Source of the DNA: CBDEGK01 sp965237855
GTDB taxonomy: Bacteria; Pseudomonadota; Gammaproteobacteria; Pseudomonadales; Halieaceae
Direction of reading: 5' to 3'
Assembly: GCA_965237855.1 (NCBI GenBank)
Contig: CBDEGK010000004.1
Location: 930,001-994,000 of the forward strand
DNA length: 64,000 nt
Part shown: one piece after another, positions 17,058 through 25,410 of the stretch
Layout of the letters: each line of letters begins with the position of its first letter
Position numbering within the stretch: the first letter of the stretch is position 1
Position numbers and translations under genes: made by a program
Notes under the pieces: generated by a model
Told to the model about the DNA's origin: nothing
Seen by the model: the letters and a program-made list of their open reading frames with translations, nothing else
Databases searched by the model: none

Positions 17058-17933
17058 TCAACTATTTTTGGACACTTTGCTTAAGTTAAATTCGTAGTCC
17101 ATCGGCGTTTTGTATCCCAGCGTAGAATGCAGCCGCTTCGCGTTGTAATACACCGCCACATACTCCCGGACATCTGCGATCGCAGCTTCTCGAGTGCAAT
17201 ATCCCTGGTCACACGTCCATTCGCGCTTTAGGCTGCTGAAAAATCGTTCAACTGGCGAATTGTCCCAGCAATTACCTTTTCGACTCATGCTCGCTATGAT
17301 TCCATGCTGCTTTAGCAGTGCTTGGTAAGCATGGCTGGCATATTGACTGCCACGATCTGAATGGTGGATCAAGCCTGGCGGTGGATTCCTTAGGCTTACG
17401 GCCATTATCAATGCCCTGATGACCAGCGCCTTGGTCATGCGGCGATCCATAGACCAGCCAACAACTCGTCGAGAGTAAAGGTCAATCACCACGGCCAGGT
17501 AGACCCAACCCTCCTGAGTCCAAAGATAAGTAATATCGGACCCCCAGCACTGGTTGGGGCTTGCGGGTGAAAATGCTCGATTCAGCACATTGTCAGCCAC
17601 AGGTAATCGATGTTTGCTGTCAGTGGTGACCTTGTATTTACGTTTAGATTTGACGACGAGGCCCATAGATTTCATGAGCCGCCTGGCGCGATAACGACCA
17701 ATGGAGAAGCCTTCTGCAGTAAGTTGACGGCTCAGTCTACGACTCCCCATACTCTGCCGAGAATCTGTAAACAGGGACTTCATTCGCCGCCTGACAGCCA
17801 GCTCTTCAGGACCAATCACCTTGCCTCCACGGGCCCTCCAGGCGTAGTAGGAGCTACGCTTTACACCGATGACCCGGCACAACATTGTTACTGGATATTG
17901 AGCTGTATTACCTTGCACTAAGGCGTACTTCAC
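17058..17933 (-). CDS. IS3-family transposase OrfB
   Basis: A 291-residue DDE transposase. The HTH_21-like N-terminus (SRRLSRQLTAEGFSIGRYRA) is followed by the integrase core with the three acidic residues visible: D in WGSDITYLW (about 132), D in IHHSDRGSQY (about 194), and E in DNSPVERFFSSLKRE (about 231). The end YNAKRLHSTLGYKTPMDYE is typical. It overlaps the orfA stop by 4 bases (ATGA); in this family a -1 frameshift makes the OrfAB fusion. The transposase is intact but its element has lost one end. Confidence 0.92.
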   Translation of the reverse strand: MKYALVQGNTAQYPVTMLCRVIGVKRSSYYAWRARGGKVIGPEELAVRRRMKSLFTDSRQSMGSRRLSRQLTAEGFSIGRYRARRLMKSMGLVVKSKRKYKVTTDSKHRLPVADNVLNRAFSPASPNQCWGSDITYLWTQEGWVYLAVVIDLYSRRVVGWSMDRRMTKALVIRALIMAVSLRNPPPGLIHHSDRGSQYASHAYQALLKQHGIIASMSRKGNCWDNSPVERFFSSLKREWTCDQGYCTREAAIADVREYVAVYYNAKRLHSTLGYKTPMDYEFNLSKVSKNS

Positions 17934-18145
17934 TTCATTTCCTTTGCGAAATACGCCGACGCCTTTTTTAGAATTTCTTTCTCCATTTTGAGTTCTCGAA
18001 CCTCACGGCGCAGCCGCTTTAGTTCCTCTTGTTCGTCCTTAGCAAGTGCATTGATGTGGGAATTAGCCTCATGCTCTCGCTTCCAACGCCCGAGTAGCCC
18101 TGGGCCAACATCCAGGCTCCGTGCAGCTGCGACGTAACCGCAACT
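17930..18145 (-). pseudogene. Truncated IS3 OrfA (3' part only)
   Basis: The recognisable part reads CGYVAAARSLDVGPGLLGRW, then the leucine-zipper region LKRLRREVRELKMEKEILKK at the C-terminus. The helix-turn-helix start is missing: upstream of about 18145 the sequence is the 3' end of the IS66 tnpC gene in another frame. An open frame continues to 18268 but those codons are antisense-unrelated IS66 DNA. The junction shows that the IS66 fragment was inserted in, or fused to, this element. Confidence 0.75.
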
Positions 18146-18146
18146 T

Positions 18147-19685
18147 CTACTCCATATGATGCGGAAGCAGCGCTTCAATTTCCTCAAGGCACGTTGCCTT
18201 TGGTAGTTCTGTAAATATGTGCCGCAAGTAGCGGTACGGTTCAATATTATTCGCCTTGGCCGTTTCAATCAAACTGTACAGATTCGCCGTGGCATTCGCT
18301 CCGGCCACACTGTCACAGAATAGGTAATTCTTTCGCCCCACCACGAAGGGACGTATCGCGTTCTCTATCAGGTTGTTGTCGATCCGCAGGTCACCATGCT
18401 CAACATACACGATCAGACCAGGCCATTGCTTATGCATGTAGTTCAACGCCTTGCCCAGGGCCGATTGTTTTGGCACCAGTGGCAGATGCTCATCCAGCCA
18501 TTGGCGCAGGTCGTCCAGCAGGGGAAGGGCCTCCTTCTGTCGCTTGTCTCTGCGTTCGTCAACACTCAGATCAGCGGCTTCGCGCTCGATGCGGTACAAA
18601 GCCCTGATCTTCTTCAAGGCAACACCTGGCAGTGATGCAGGATCAGGCTTCAACTGCGACTTTAACGCCTCATCGAACTTGCGCCGGGCATGGGCCATAC
18701 ACCCCAGCCGTGTGATGGCGGAGCCTGCACACACTTTCGCGTAGCCTTCATAGCCATCGGTCTGTAGATACCCCGCGAAGCCCTCTAGCAGTCGCACAGG
18801 TACGGCCTGGCTGCGGCTGGGATCATAGTCATACAGCACCATCGGGTGTTTTGGCGGCCCGCCCTGGCGTACCCACAAATACGACTTACTTTGCGCCTTG
18901 CGCCCCAGTTCCTTGAGCACCTGGATGGTGGTCTCGTCCATGCCAATGTAATGGCCAGCCAGCATTCGTTCGCCTAGCAAATTAATTAGCGGCTGGATTG
19001 CCATCCCCGCCTTAATCATCCACTGGGCCATGGTAGAGCGCGGTAAATCGATGCCACTGCGCCGTAGCTGTGTCTCTTGCCGGTACAGGGGCAAGCTATC
19101 CACGTACTTGGCCGTGACGATATGCGCCAGTGTGCCGGGCGATGCCATCGTCTTGGGCAACAGCTGCGGTGGCATCGGTGCGGTCTTGATCTGCCCTTCG
19201 CACTGCGGGCAACCGTAGACCGTCTTGATGTGACGCAGCACCTGGATTTGCGCGGGAATGATATCCAGTTGTTCACAGCTGCGTTCGCTGATGACCGTCA
19301 GGGTGCTTTGGCACTGCTTGCACTGGCAGGCCTCGCCTTCCAGGGTATGCACGATGTTGATTCGGGGTAATTCGGGCGGCAAAGGCTTACGACGGCCTCG
19401 GGTTCTTCTATGGGCCGGCACAATCATTGAATCATCGGCATCAGCGTCCTCCTGGGAGGTGCCGCTAACAGCCTCGGCCTCTGGAAGGCTAATATCACCG
19501 GCTAACAGTGATAACTGATCAATGTTGAACTTCTCACTACGCGCACCGAAGTGCTGGTGACGCGACAGGCGAATCTGTTCCAGTAAGTTCCGGATAAAGT
19601 CTTGCTGATGGGATAGCTGGGACTGCTGTGTTTCACACAGCGTTCGTAGTGCATCGTAGTCATTGGGTAATACAGGACTCGTCAT
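18147..19685 (-). CDS. IS66-family transposase TnpC
   Basis: About 512 residues from ATG 19685 (MTSPVLPNDYDALRTL). Domains: N-terminal coiled coil and LZ region with RHQHFGARSEKF (about 45-60), a zinc-ribbon CKQCQSTL ... YGCPQCEG (about 125-170), and the DDE_Tnp_IS66 core with MDETTIQVL (about 260), QTDGYEGYAKV, CMAHARRKFDEA, and the C-terminal DLRIDNNLIENAIRPFVVGRKN. The C-terminus ends LLPHHME right at the junction with the IS3 remnant, so a few residues may be lost. tnpA and tnpB, normally just upstream, are absent: the 5' side ends at the inserted IS copy at 19695. It is thus a stranded remnant. Confidence 0.9.
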   Translation of the reverse strand: MTSPVLPNDYDALRTLCETQQSQLSHQQDFIRNLLEQIRLSRHQHFGARSEKFNIDQLSLLAGDISLPEAEAVSGTSQEDADADDSMIVPAHRRTRGRRKPLPPELPRINIVHTLEGEACQCKQCQSTLTVISERSCEQLDIIPAQIQVLRHIKTVYGCPQCEGQIKTAPMPPQLLPKTMASPGTLAHIVTAKYVDSLPLYRQETQLRRSGIDLPRSTMAQWMIKAGMAIQPLINLLGERMLAGHYIGMDETTIQVLKELGRKAQSKSYLWVRQGGPPKHPMVLYDYDPSRSQAVPVRLLEGFAGYLQTDGYEGYAKVCAGSAITRLGCMAHARRKFDEALKSQLKPDPASLPGVALKKIRALYRIEREAADLSVDERRDKRQKEALPLLDDLRQWLDEHLPLVPKQSALGKALNYMHKQWPGLIVYVEHGDLRIDNNLIENAIRPFVVGRKNYLFCDSVAGANATANLYSLIETAKANNIEPYRYLRHIFTELPKATCLEEIEALLPHHME

Positions 19686-19738
19686 GAGTGGATCGGAACG
19701 TGTCAACCTCAAATGGACAGTCATTTCAAAGATAAACT

Positions 19739-20806
19739 CTATTTGATGTAGCCCGCGGCTGATAAAGTTGGGAAGTTAACGCGATCATCAATCATTGTGT
19801 CATCACCAGATTCTGCAATCGGGTTAATGGCCACGGTCTTTGCCGGCATGGGTACAGTCGGTCGCCCACGGACAAAGCGTTCCGGATGACGTTCATAGCG
19901 TTCATCAAGAACTCGTTGTTTTTGCCTGGCAACCCCGTGATAACGGCCCGTAAAAACCTGTTCCGGGGTAAAGCCCCCCAGGCCGCTGTGATGATGCTCG
20001 AAGTTGTACCAATCAAAGTAAGCTTCACACCAGCGCCGGGCATGCGAGGCATCGCTAAAACGGCCCGGATAATCCGGTTGGTACTTTTGCGTCTTGAACT
20101 GGCTTTCACTAAACGGGTTGTCATTGCTCACCCGTGGGCGACTGTGACTGCAGGTCACGTCCAGTTCTCGCATCAGGTCCAAATACCCGTGTGCAATCAT
20201 TGGCGATCCACGATCCTGGTGCAGCGTGAGCTGGCCTGGCGCTATACCGTAACGGGCCGTGGCTTCGTCCATCAGCTGTTTCGATAATGCACTGCTCTCC
20301 TTGCGCGAGACCATCCAGGCCACGACAAAACGGCTAAACAGGTCAAGCACCACATACAGCGACAAATAGAGGCCCCGCCGCACCAGCGGTAGTTTGGTAA
20401 TGTCCCATGTCCACACATCGTTAGGGGCGCAGGCTTTCAGTCTGGGAACAGCATGATGCTGGGCTGGCCGCTGCTGCCGACGGTCACCGGTCTCCCCTAA
20501 GCCACGAAGAATACGGTGCATGGTGCTGACCGAACACAGATACTGATCCTGTTCCAGCAGGCGTTGATAGACTTCAGCAGGCGGCTGATCACAATAGGGT
20601 TCACTGTGCAGTGTCTCGACGACAGCAGCACGCTCTTGGTCACTGAGGGCGCGCGGCTGCACCGACTGCTTCCGTGAGCGCCGCGGTGGTTCATCGTTGG
20701 CGGCACGCTTTTGGTAAACGTAGACCGTGCTTCGATTGAGGCCCAGCGCATGACACGCTCGCGTCAATGGCAGTCTTACGGGGCGGTGGATCATCACGTT
20801 ATTCAC
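19739..20806 (-). CDS. IS3-family transposase OrfB (copy A)
   Basis: A 355-residue DDE recombinase. Residues around DVWTWDITKLPL (first Asp), LHQDRGSPMIAHGYL (second Asp) and NDNPFSESQFKTQKYQPDYP (Glu) make up the catalytic triad. YNFEHHHSGLGGFTPEQVF is the typical C-terminal motif. It starts at a GTG that overlaps the orfA TGA. Protein identical to copy B and one residue different from copy C (Gly versus Glu in the GRYH-x-VARQ segment). Intact. Confidence 0.92.
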   Translation of the reverse strand: MNNVMIHRPVRLPLTRACHALGLNRSTVYVYQKRAANDEPPRRSRKQSVQPRALSDQERAAVVETLHSEPYCDQPPAEVYQRLLEQDQYLCSVSTMHRILRGLGETGDRRQQRPAQHHAVPRLKACAPNDVWTWDITKLPLVRRGLYLSLYVVLDLFSRFVVAWMVSRKESSALSKQLMDEATARYGIAPGQLTLHQDRGSPMIAHGYLDLMRELDVTCSHSRPRVSNDNPFSESQFKTQKYQPDYPGRFSDASHARRWCEAYFDWYNFEHHHSGLGGFTPEQVFTGRYHGVARQKQRVLDERYERHPERFVRGRPTVPMPAKTVAINPIAESGDDTMIDDRVNFPTLSAAGYIK

Positions 20807-21058
20807 ACATCCTTCCCACTGCGTAAATGATCGAGCATCGACAATGCTTTTTTTTGCAAATCCAGGCAGTCGTTGGCAATCTCCAACTTGCGGTCCAAGC
20901 GACTATTCTCTTTCTCAAGCTGCTCAATGCGCCGCTGATCTGGCGTTTTCAAGGGTGCAGGGCCGGGAGCGCTTTTGCTCAATCCAGCCACGCCATTTTC
21001 CGCAAGCTCTCGTCGGAACGTGTCAACCTCAAATGGACAGTCATTTCAAAGATAAACT

Positions 21059-22126
21059 CTATTTGATGTAGCCCGCGGCTGATAAAGTTGGGAAGTTAAC
21101 GCGATCATCAATCATTGTGTCATCACCAGATTCTGCAATCGGGTTAATGGCCACGGTCTTTGCCGGCATGGGTACAGTCGGTCGCCCACGGACAAAGCGT
21201 TCCGGATGACGTTCATAGCGTTCATCAAGAACTCGTTGTTTTTGCCTGGCAACCCCGTGATAACGGCCCGTAAAAACCTGTTCCGGGGTAAAGCCCCCCA
21301 GGCCGCTGTGATGATGCTCGAAGTTGTACCAATCAAAGTAAGCTTCACACCAGCGCCGGGCATGCGAGGCATCGCTAAAACGGCCCGGATAATCCGGTTG
21401 GTACTTTTGCGTCTTGAACTGGCTTTCACTAAACGGGTTGTCATTGCTCACCCGTGGGCGACTGTGACTGCAGGTCACGTCCAGTTCTCGCATCAGGTCC
21501 AAATACCCGTGTGCAATCATTGGCGATCCACGATCCTGGTGCAGCGTGAGCTGGCCTGGCGCTATACCGTAACGGGCCGTGGCTTCGTCCATCAGCTGTT
21601 TCGATAATGCACTGCTCTCCTTGCGCGAGACCATCCAGGCCACGACAAAACGGCTAAACAGGTCAAGCACCACATACAGCGACAAATAGAGGCCCCGCCG
21701 CACCAGCGGTAGTTTGGTAATGTCCCATGTCCACACATCGTTAGGGGCGCAGGCTTTCAGTCTGGGAACAGCATGATGCTGGGCTGGCCGCTGCTGCCGA
21801 CGGTCACCGGTCTCCCCTAAGCCACGAAGAATACGGTGCATGGTGCTGACCGAACACAGATACTGATCCTGTTCCAGCAGGCGTTGATAGACTTCAGCAG
21901 GCGGCTGATCACAATAGGGTTCACTGTGCAGTGTCTCGACGACAGCAGCACGCTCTTGGTCACTGAGGGCGCGCGGCTGCACCGACTGCTTCCGTGAGCG
22001 CCGCGGTGGTTCATCGTTGGCGGCACGCTTTTGGTAAACGTAGACCGTGCTTCGATTGAGGCCCAGCGCATGACACGCTCGCGTCAATGGCAGTCTTACG
22101 GGGCGGTGGATCATCACGTTATTCAC
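21059..22126 (-). CDS. IS3-family transposase OrfB (copy B)
   Basis: The 355-residue protein is identical to the copy A OrfB and carries the same Asp-Asp-Glu residues (DVWTWDI, LHQDRGS, NPFSESQ). It is preceded by an intact orfA with a GTG/TGA overlap, so this copy should be able to produce all transposase forms. It is one of two complete units in the window (the other is copy C). Confidence 0.93.
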   Translation of the reverse strand: MNNVMIHRPVRLPLTRACHALGLNRSTVYVYQKRAANDEPPRRSRKQSVQPRALSDQERAAVVETLHSEPYCDQPPAEVYQRLLEQDQYLCSVSTMHRILRGLGETGDRRQQRPAQHHAVPRLKACAPNDVWTWDITKLPLVRRGLYLSLYVVLDLFSRFVVAWMVSRKESSALSKQLMDEATARYGIAPGQLTLHQDRGSPMIAHGYLDLMRELDVTCSHSRPRVSNDNPFSESQFKTQKYQPDYPGRFSDASHARRWCEAYFDWYNFEHHHSGLGGFTPEQVFTGRYHGVARQKQRVLDERYERHPERFVRGRPTVPMPAKTVAINPIAESGDDTMIDDRVNFPTLSAAGYIK

Positions 22127-22527
22127 ACATCCTTCCCACTGCGTAAATGATCGAGCATCGACAATGCTTTTTTTTGCAAATCCAGGCAGTCGTTGGCAAT
22201 CTCCAACTTGCGGTCCAAGCGACTATTCTCTTTCTCAAGCTGCTCAATGCGCCGCTGATCTGGCGTTTTCAAGGGTGCAGGGCCGGGAGCGCTTTTGCTC
22301 AATCCAGCCACGCCATTTTCCGCAAGCTCTCGTCGCCATTCCGAGATCTGACTACTGTAGAGTTTTTCGCGGCGCAGCAGCGCGCCAAGCTCACCGTACT
22401 GGCAGGCATCGGCTTCAGCGATAATACGTAACTTGTACTCGGTCTTGAACTGGCGGCGAGTGCGTTTCTCCAGCACCGGTTCCGGTGTAACTTGTGTGTC
22501 AGGCCGTTCTGATGGTGATTTTGGCAT
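22123..22527 (-). CDS. IS3-family OrfA (copy B)
   Basis: A 134-residue DNA-binding protein. It has the HTH_Tnp_1 pattern (RRQFKTEYKLRIIAEADACQ ... LGALLRREKLYSSQISEWRR, residues 24-65) and a C-terminal coiled coil (RRIEQLEKENSRLDRKLEIA, about 91-110) used for multimerisation in IS3 transposases. The stop overlaps the orfB start, the usual arrangement for programmed frameshifting. Confidence 0.92.
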   Translation of the reverse strand: MPKSPSERPDTQVTPEPVLEKRTRRQFKTEYKLRIIAEADACQYGELGALLRREKLYSSQISEWRRELAENGVAGLSKSAPGPAPLKTPDQRRIEQLEKENSRLDRKLEIANDCLDLQKKALSMLDHLRSGKDV

Positions 22528-22884
22528 GTTGTGTGTCCAGTACCTGTGGCCCTGAAATCTATGTTATCCCAAACAAGAAGTGTATGGGGTCAGGTTGACA
22601 CACAGGGCGTCGCCATTCCGAGATCTGACTACTGTAGAGTTTTTCGCGGCGCAGCAGCGCGCCAAGCTCACCGTACTGGCAGGCATCGGCTTCAGCGATA
22701 ATACGTAACTTGTACTCGGTCTTGAACTGGCGGCGAGTGCGTTTCTCCAGCACCGGTTCCGGTGTAACTTGTGTGTCAGGCCGTTCTGATGGTGATTTTG
22801 GCATGTTGTGTGTCCAGTACCTGTGGCCCTGAAATCTATGTTATCCCAAACAAGAAGTGTATGGGGTCAGGTTGACACACAGGG

Positions 22885-23357
22885 GGCCTTTGAATTTCTT
22901 TTCAATGTACCTAGCCACCTCTCGTTCATTATGTTGGTTTGTGCATTTCCGAATTGTCTTTAGTTGTTTGATAAGATCATCCCAGCCTCCGTTCTCAAGC
23001 CCACGAAAAACTTCACAGAGCTGGCGAGTGATTATGTTTATTCTCCGCAACTTGGCAGCTGATAGTTGTGTTTCGAATAAACTCTCTAGATCAGAGGACT
23101 TAGCGCAGTCTCCATATTTTAATGCTCCGCTGTTGGAATCCAAAAACTTGCTTACTAAAGAGCCAGGCCCGGATCGTTGTTGCGTCGTGACCTGACACAT
23201 AACGTGAGCACGCCAAAGCGCATTTTTTGAAAGGACCACATTTTTTCTCGAAACGTTTCGTCTTTCCCTGACCTTCACAAATATATTGGCCTTGTTTTCC
23301 TCCACAAGTGAGCGCCACCGCTCCAATTCCTTAGCGCTAATTTTCCACTGTAGCTTC
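22885..23357 (-). pseudogene. Unknown gene, 3' end removed by IS copy A
   Basis: From the ATG at 23357 (MKLQWKISAKELERW) with GGGAGGAG upstream, about 155 native residues remain before IS sequence replaces the C-terminus (after KKFKGP). The middle carries a distinctive segment NALWRAHVMCQVTTQQRSGP followed by GSLVSKFL. The rest is basic and helical (LRRINIITRQLCEVFRGLEN). The TTQQRS segment recalls uncharacterised proteins with a helix-hairpin-helix-like look, but I cannot assign a family. Base composition is lower in GC than the 1-17 kb region, fitting acquired DNA. Probably one more gene cassette, now inactive. Confidence 0.45.
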
Positions 23358-23835
23358 ATGACTCCTCCCAAAAGACATAGCGGCATGATAGTTGGCTCGA
23401 GAGTTTGTATATACCTATATACGAAGATCGCACATCGGAGAATACTCTCACACTACTCAGGCGCTTACTACACTAGGATTGAATTGCATCGCGATCCAGC
23501 AGGGTCCACAAAACGGCACGGCTTACAGTGCCTAGCGTTGGATAATACGCCCCCAGCTTACGGTGCAGTATATTCAATTGTCTTACTTCCCTAAATCCAA
23601 ATCTTTGTATATCAATGAACTACTGCGTCAATTTGGTGGGTCAATTGTCAACTGAACTGCGAACGACCGCTTTGTTCCAAGAGCAGAGGAAACCGTGGTC
23701 TGTCCCCAACTGTTATACCCGCTGATCGGAAACTTTGAAGGAGAATTTTTCCCAGGGTGTTGGGCGTTCTGTAAAGCAGTTCCGCGACTGCAAGGAGCAA
23801 CTTGCCCCAACTGGTAAAGTTTCAAACCACAGAAC
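23358..23835. other. About 480 bp with no supportable gene; possible cassette junction
   Basis: Open frames here (for example 23628-23855 minus) have no ribosome site and no recognisable protein. The stretch contains CGTGGTCTGTCCCC at 23694-23707, the reverse complement of GGGGACAGACCACG at 10015-10028, a motif typical of dispersed extragenic repeats. TGCCTAGCGTTGGAT near 23528-23542 resembles an attC outer core, but its partner is not convincing. Nothing else seen. Confidence 0.4.
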
Positions 23836-24282
23836 TCAATATAACTCATACTCAATGCCCGCTTTCTTATAGAGTTCTTGCCAGGAATCTCTGTCTTTAC
23901 ATAGTTTCAGCGCATCTTTTAGCGTCTTATTGTTCTCTGTCCGTGTCGTTGTCATTAGAGCGGAGCGCTGTAATAAAATATTCTCTATTTCATTCATACC
24001 TAGTTTTTCATTGTTGATCTTATTTAGAATGAATTTTGCGGTTTCTGTAACTCGGTACAGGTGATCGTTGGTTGTATCCTTCTTTTGTGATTGTTTGGCA
24101 TCCTTGGTGATGCCTATTACACATTTTTTAAACTTTGGCATTCCATGAGTAATAACTCCGCCGCCCCATAACGGCAGTGTGTTTTGAGCGCCGTCAAACA
24201 ATACAGCCGATCTATGTAATATACCTGCCGCCAAAGTTAGCTTTTTCAATTGCAGTTCATTTAGGTCGTCTTTAGTTATCAT
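23836..24282 (-). CDS. Hypothetical protein in a cassette-like unit
   Basis: A 148-residue soluble, basic protein (MITKDDLNELQLKKLTLAAG ... LQRSALMTTTRTENNKTLKD ... ELYKKAGIEYELY). No signal peptide or membrane segment; mostly predicted helix after residue 70. The start is well supported: AGGGA lies about 8 bases before the ATG, and the gene begins 20 bases after a GGCGTTATG that ends an attC-like site. It follows the protease gene on the same strand. Family not recognised. The low GC and A-rich coding differ from the core genes. Confidence 0.6.
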   Translation of the reverse strand: MITKDDLNELQLKKLTLAAGILHRSAVLFDGAQNTLPLWGGGVITHGMPKFKKCVIGITKDAKQSQKKDTTNDHLYRVTETAKFILNKINNEKLGMNEIENILLQRSALMTTTRTENNKTLKDALKLCKDRDSWQELYKKAGIEYELY

Positions 24283-24301
24283 GAAAAAATCCCTGAAGAA
24301 A

Positions 24302-24385
24302 CATAACGCCTGGGTAATGGGCCGTGTTGTGGCAAAGCCATGCTTTTAGCGGTCCAGCCGTAGGCGATCATTGACCGCCTTGATC
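24302..24385 (-). repeat. attC-like recombination site between two cassettes
   Basis: On the minus strand the segment starts directly at the protease stop (GTGATCAAGGCGGTC) and ends CCCAGGCGTTATG, 20 bases before the next ATG. GCGTTATG is the classic right end of integron attC sites. The outer arms (ATCAAGGCGG and the complement of CCAGGCGTTAT) are partly complementary, with variable sequence between. This is a candidate only: the left core is degenerate. Confidence 0.45.
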
Positions 24386-25151
24386 ACTGTAGTATCAAAT
24401 CATTCAAATATTTTCCCAACGTGGCGTAAGCGATGTGCGTATTTTTATGCCATTCAATAAATATGCCTGCCAGTAGAATGCTAGACGGGTCTAATTCATC
24501 AGGTATGTACCACAATCCAGTACCACTCATACCCCTCAAACTAACACCTTTTGGATTTCTAGTTCCGCCAACAATTACTTTATTGTATTCAAAACCTATG
24601 TGGGTTCCCCTATCCTTATTATTCTTCTCGAAATCAAGGGTAGCATCTACTTTCACGAGTATCGGCTGAATATGGGACAATTTGGTTTGCGAGGTTTTGT
24701 TTAAAGTAAACTCCTTATTCTGCGAGTTGGTGTATCCAGCCAATAAATATCTGCCCCTTGCTGAAGGAATATAGCTATTCATGGAAGGGGACAATGGAAA
24801 AAATGACAATCCAGGAATTGGCTCCGCCAGCCTCAGTAGAGCTATATCCTTTTCCCCATTGGAGTGAAACATCCAAGAATGTTCAGTTTCTGACAATTTG
24901 AAAATAGTGCCCGCTTTGTCCGTCCTACCTGTACCAATAAATACAGCATGACCAGTATCAAAAAGATCACGAATCAGATGTTCGGCCGTAGCTAAGTAGT
25001 GATTTCCACCTTCTCGGACACATACGCAACTACCCCATTGGGAAAAATAACCTGGTCTAGCTTCGGTTAATACTGGGTAAATATACTTATCGACTACTGG
25101 TAAAAATTGGTCAACGAGCAGTCGCATATGATCATCAAGGCTAATTATCAC
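24384..25151 (-). CDS. Trypsin-like serine protease domain protein
   Basis: A 255-residue protein with a chymotrypsin-fold triad in the correct order: His in YLATAEHLI (about residue 57), Asp in GEKDIALLRLAEP (about 101), and Ser in SLRGMSGTGLWY (about 210), where G-x-S-G matches the nucleophile loop. Hydrophobic strands around each motif fit the double barrel. There is no signal peptide, so the protease is probably cytoplasmic. It starts at a GTG with a strong GGAGG 6 bases before it. Flanking attC-like sites mark it as a cassette. Cytoplasmic trypsin-like proteases often serve as effectors in bacterial immunity, but that role is only a guess here. Confidence 0.75.
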   Translation of the reverse strand: MIISLDDHMRLLVDQFLPVVDKYIYPVLTEARPGYFSQWGSCVCVREGGNHYLATAEHLIRDLFDTGHAVFIGTGRTDKAGTIFKLSETEHSWMFHSNGEKDIALLRLAEPIPGLSFFPLSPSMNSYIPSARGRYLLAGYTNSQNKEFTLNKTSQTKLSHIQPILVKVDATLDFEKNNKDRGTHIGFEYNKVIVGGTRNPKGVSLRGMSGTGLWYIPDELDPSSILLAGIFIEWHKNTHIAYATLGKYLNDLILQ

Positions 25152-25215
25152 TGAAATCCTCCAGTAAACTGCTGGGACTACTCGGAAATATAGAGAAAGG
25201 GGGAGAGCCCTTCGA

Positions 25216-25291
25216 TTACCCAGTTCCGCTATCCTAGCAATGCGGCCCTCACTACGCCATCCATCAGAAGTTCCGCTTTGAGTTGTTAGCG
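25216..25291 (-). repeat. attC-like site, repeat unit 1
   Basis: About 65 bp are repeated with few changes at 25928-26001. Shared blocks are CCGCTATCCTAGCAATGC, CCCTCACT-CGCCATCCATCA and AGTTCCGCTTTGAGTTGT. On the minus strand it begins GCTAACAACTCAAAGCGG, as attC sites do, and lies between the acetyltransferase and protease genes. A strong hairpin with arms TTAGCGGTCGT / ACGACCGCTAA lies beside it (25286-25343). Two copies each preceding a gene on the same strand support a cassette array. Confidence 0.5.
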
Positions 25292-25410
25292 GTCGTTGTC
25301 GGGCTCCAGGCCACGCATCCTGCGTCCACGACCGCTAATAGGTGAAAGCTGCCTCTCCAGGGGGATTCAAGCCGGGTTGATTCAGGACCGCTTTGTTTCA
25401 GGACCGGAAC

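Larger units (their letters stand above)
17047..18145 (-). mobile_element. IS3-family element, 5' end lost
   Basis: The element has orfB complete and only the 3' part of orfA. The preserved end near 17050 (TGTTGTGGTCAACTATTTTT) has the look of an IS terminal repeat, but the partner end is missing because IS66 sequence abuts at about 18145. It sits about 150 bases upstream of the TonB receptor start. It cannot move on its own without its second end. Confidence 0.75.
21015..22607 (-). mobile_element. 1,593-bp IS3-family element copy B, nested in copy A
   Basis: A complete element with both ends (GGAACGTG... and ...CACAGGG), orfA and orfB. It is flanked by the direct repeat CGTC. It has the same orientation as copy A, so recombination between A and B could delete one unit. 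Its sequence appears identical to the corresponding parts of copy A, pointing to recent activity. Confidence 0.93.
20803..22804 (-). pseudogene. IS3 orfA of copy A, split by insertion of copy B
   Basis: The 5' part of the gene is at 22612-22804 (MPKSPSERPDTQVTPEPVLE ... SSQISEWRR). The 3' part is at 20803-21014 (AGLSKSAPGPAPLKTPDQRR ... KALSMLDHLRSGKDV). Copy B is inserted between them with the duplication CGTC at 21011-21014 and 22608-22611. Rejoined, the two halves restore the 134-residue OrfA exactly. Copy A cannot make OrfA or the OrfAB fusion. Confidence 0.9.
19695..22884 (-). mobile_element. 1,593-bp IS3-family element copy A, interrupted by copy B
   Basis: Ends are GGAACGTGTCAACCT (19695) and AGGTTGACACACAGGG (22884), which form the terminal inverted repeat. 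Subtracting copy B (1,593 bp) and one 4-base duplication leaves exactly 1,593 bp, the same length as copies B and C. It is therefore a full element that received a second copy within orfA. Flanks (GGATC on one side, GGCCT on the other) do not match, so one flank was deleted after insertion. That agrees with the lost IS66 tnpAB and the truncated gene on the other side. Confidence 0.9.

Noticed and set aside
18147..19724. Intact IS66 element
   Set aside because: tnpA and tnpB are missing and neither terminal repeat is found; both ends abut other IS sequences, so only tnpC remains.
23628..23855. Minus-strand frame of 75 codons between the truncated gene and the cassette gene
   Set aside because: It overlaps the stop of the better-supported 23836-24282 gene, has no ribosome site and contains a dispersed-repeat motif.
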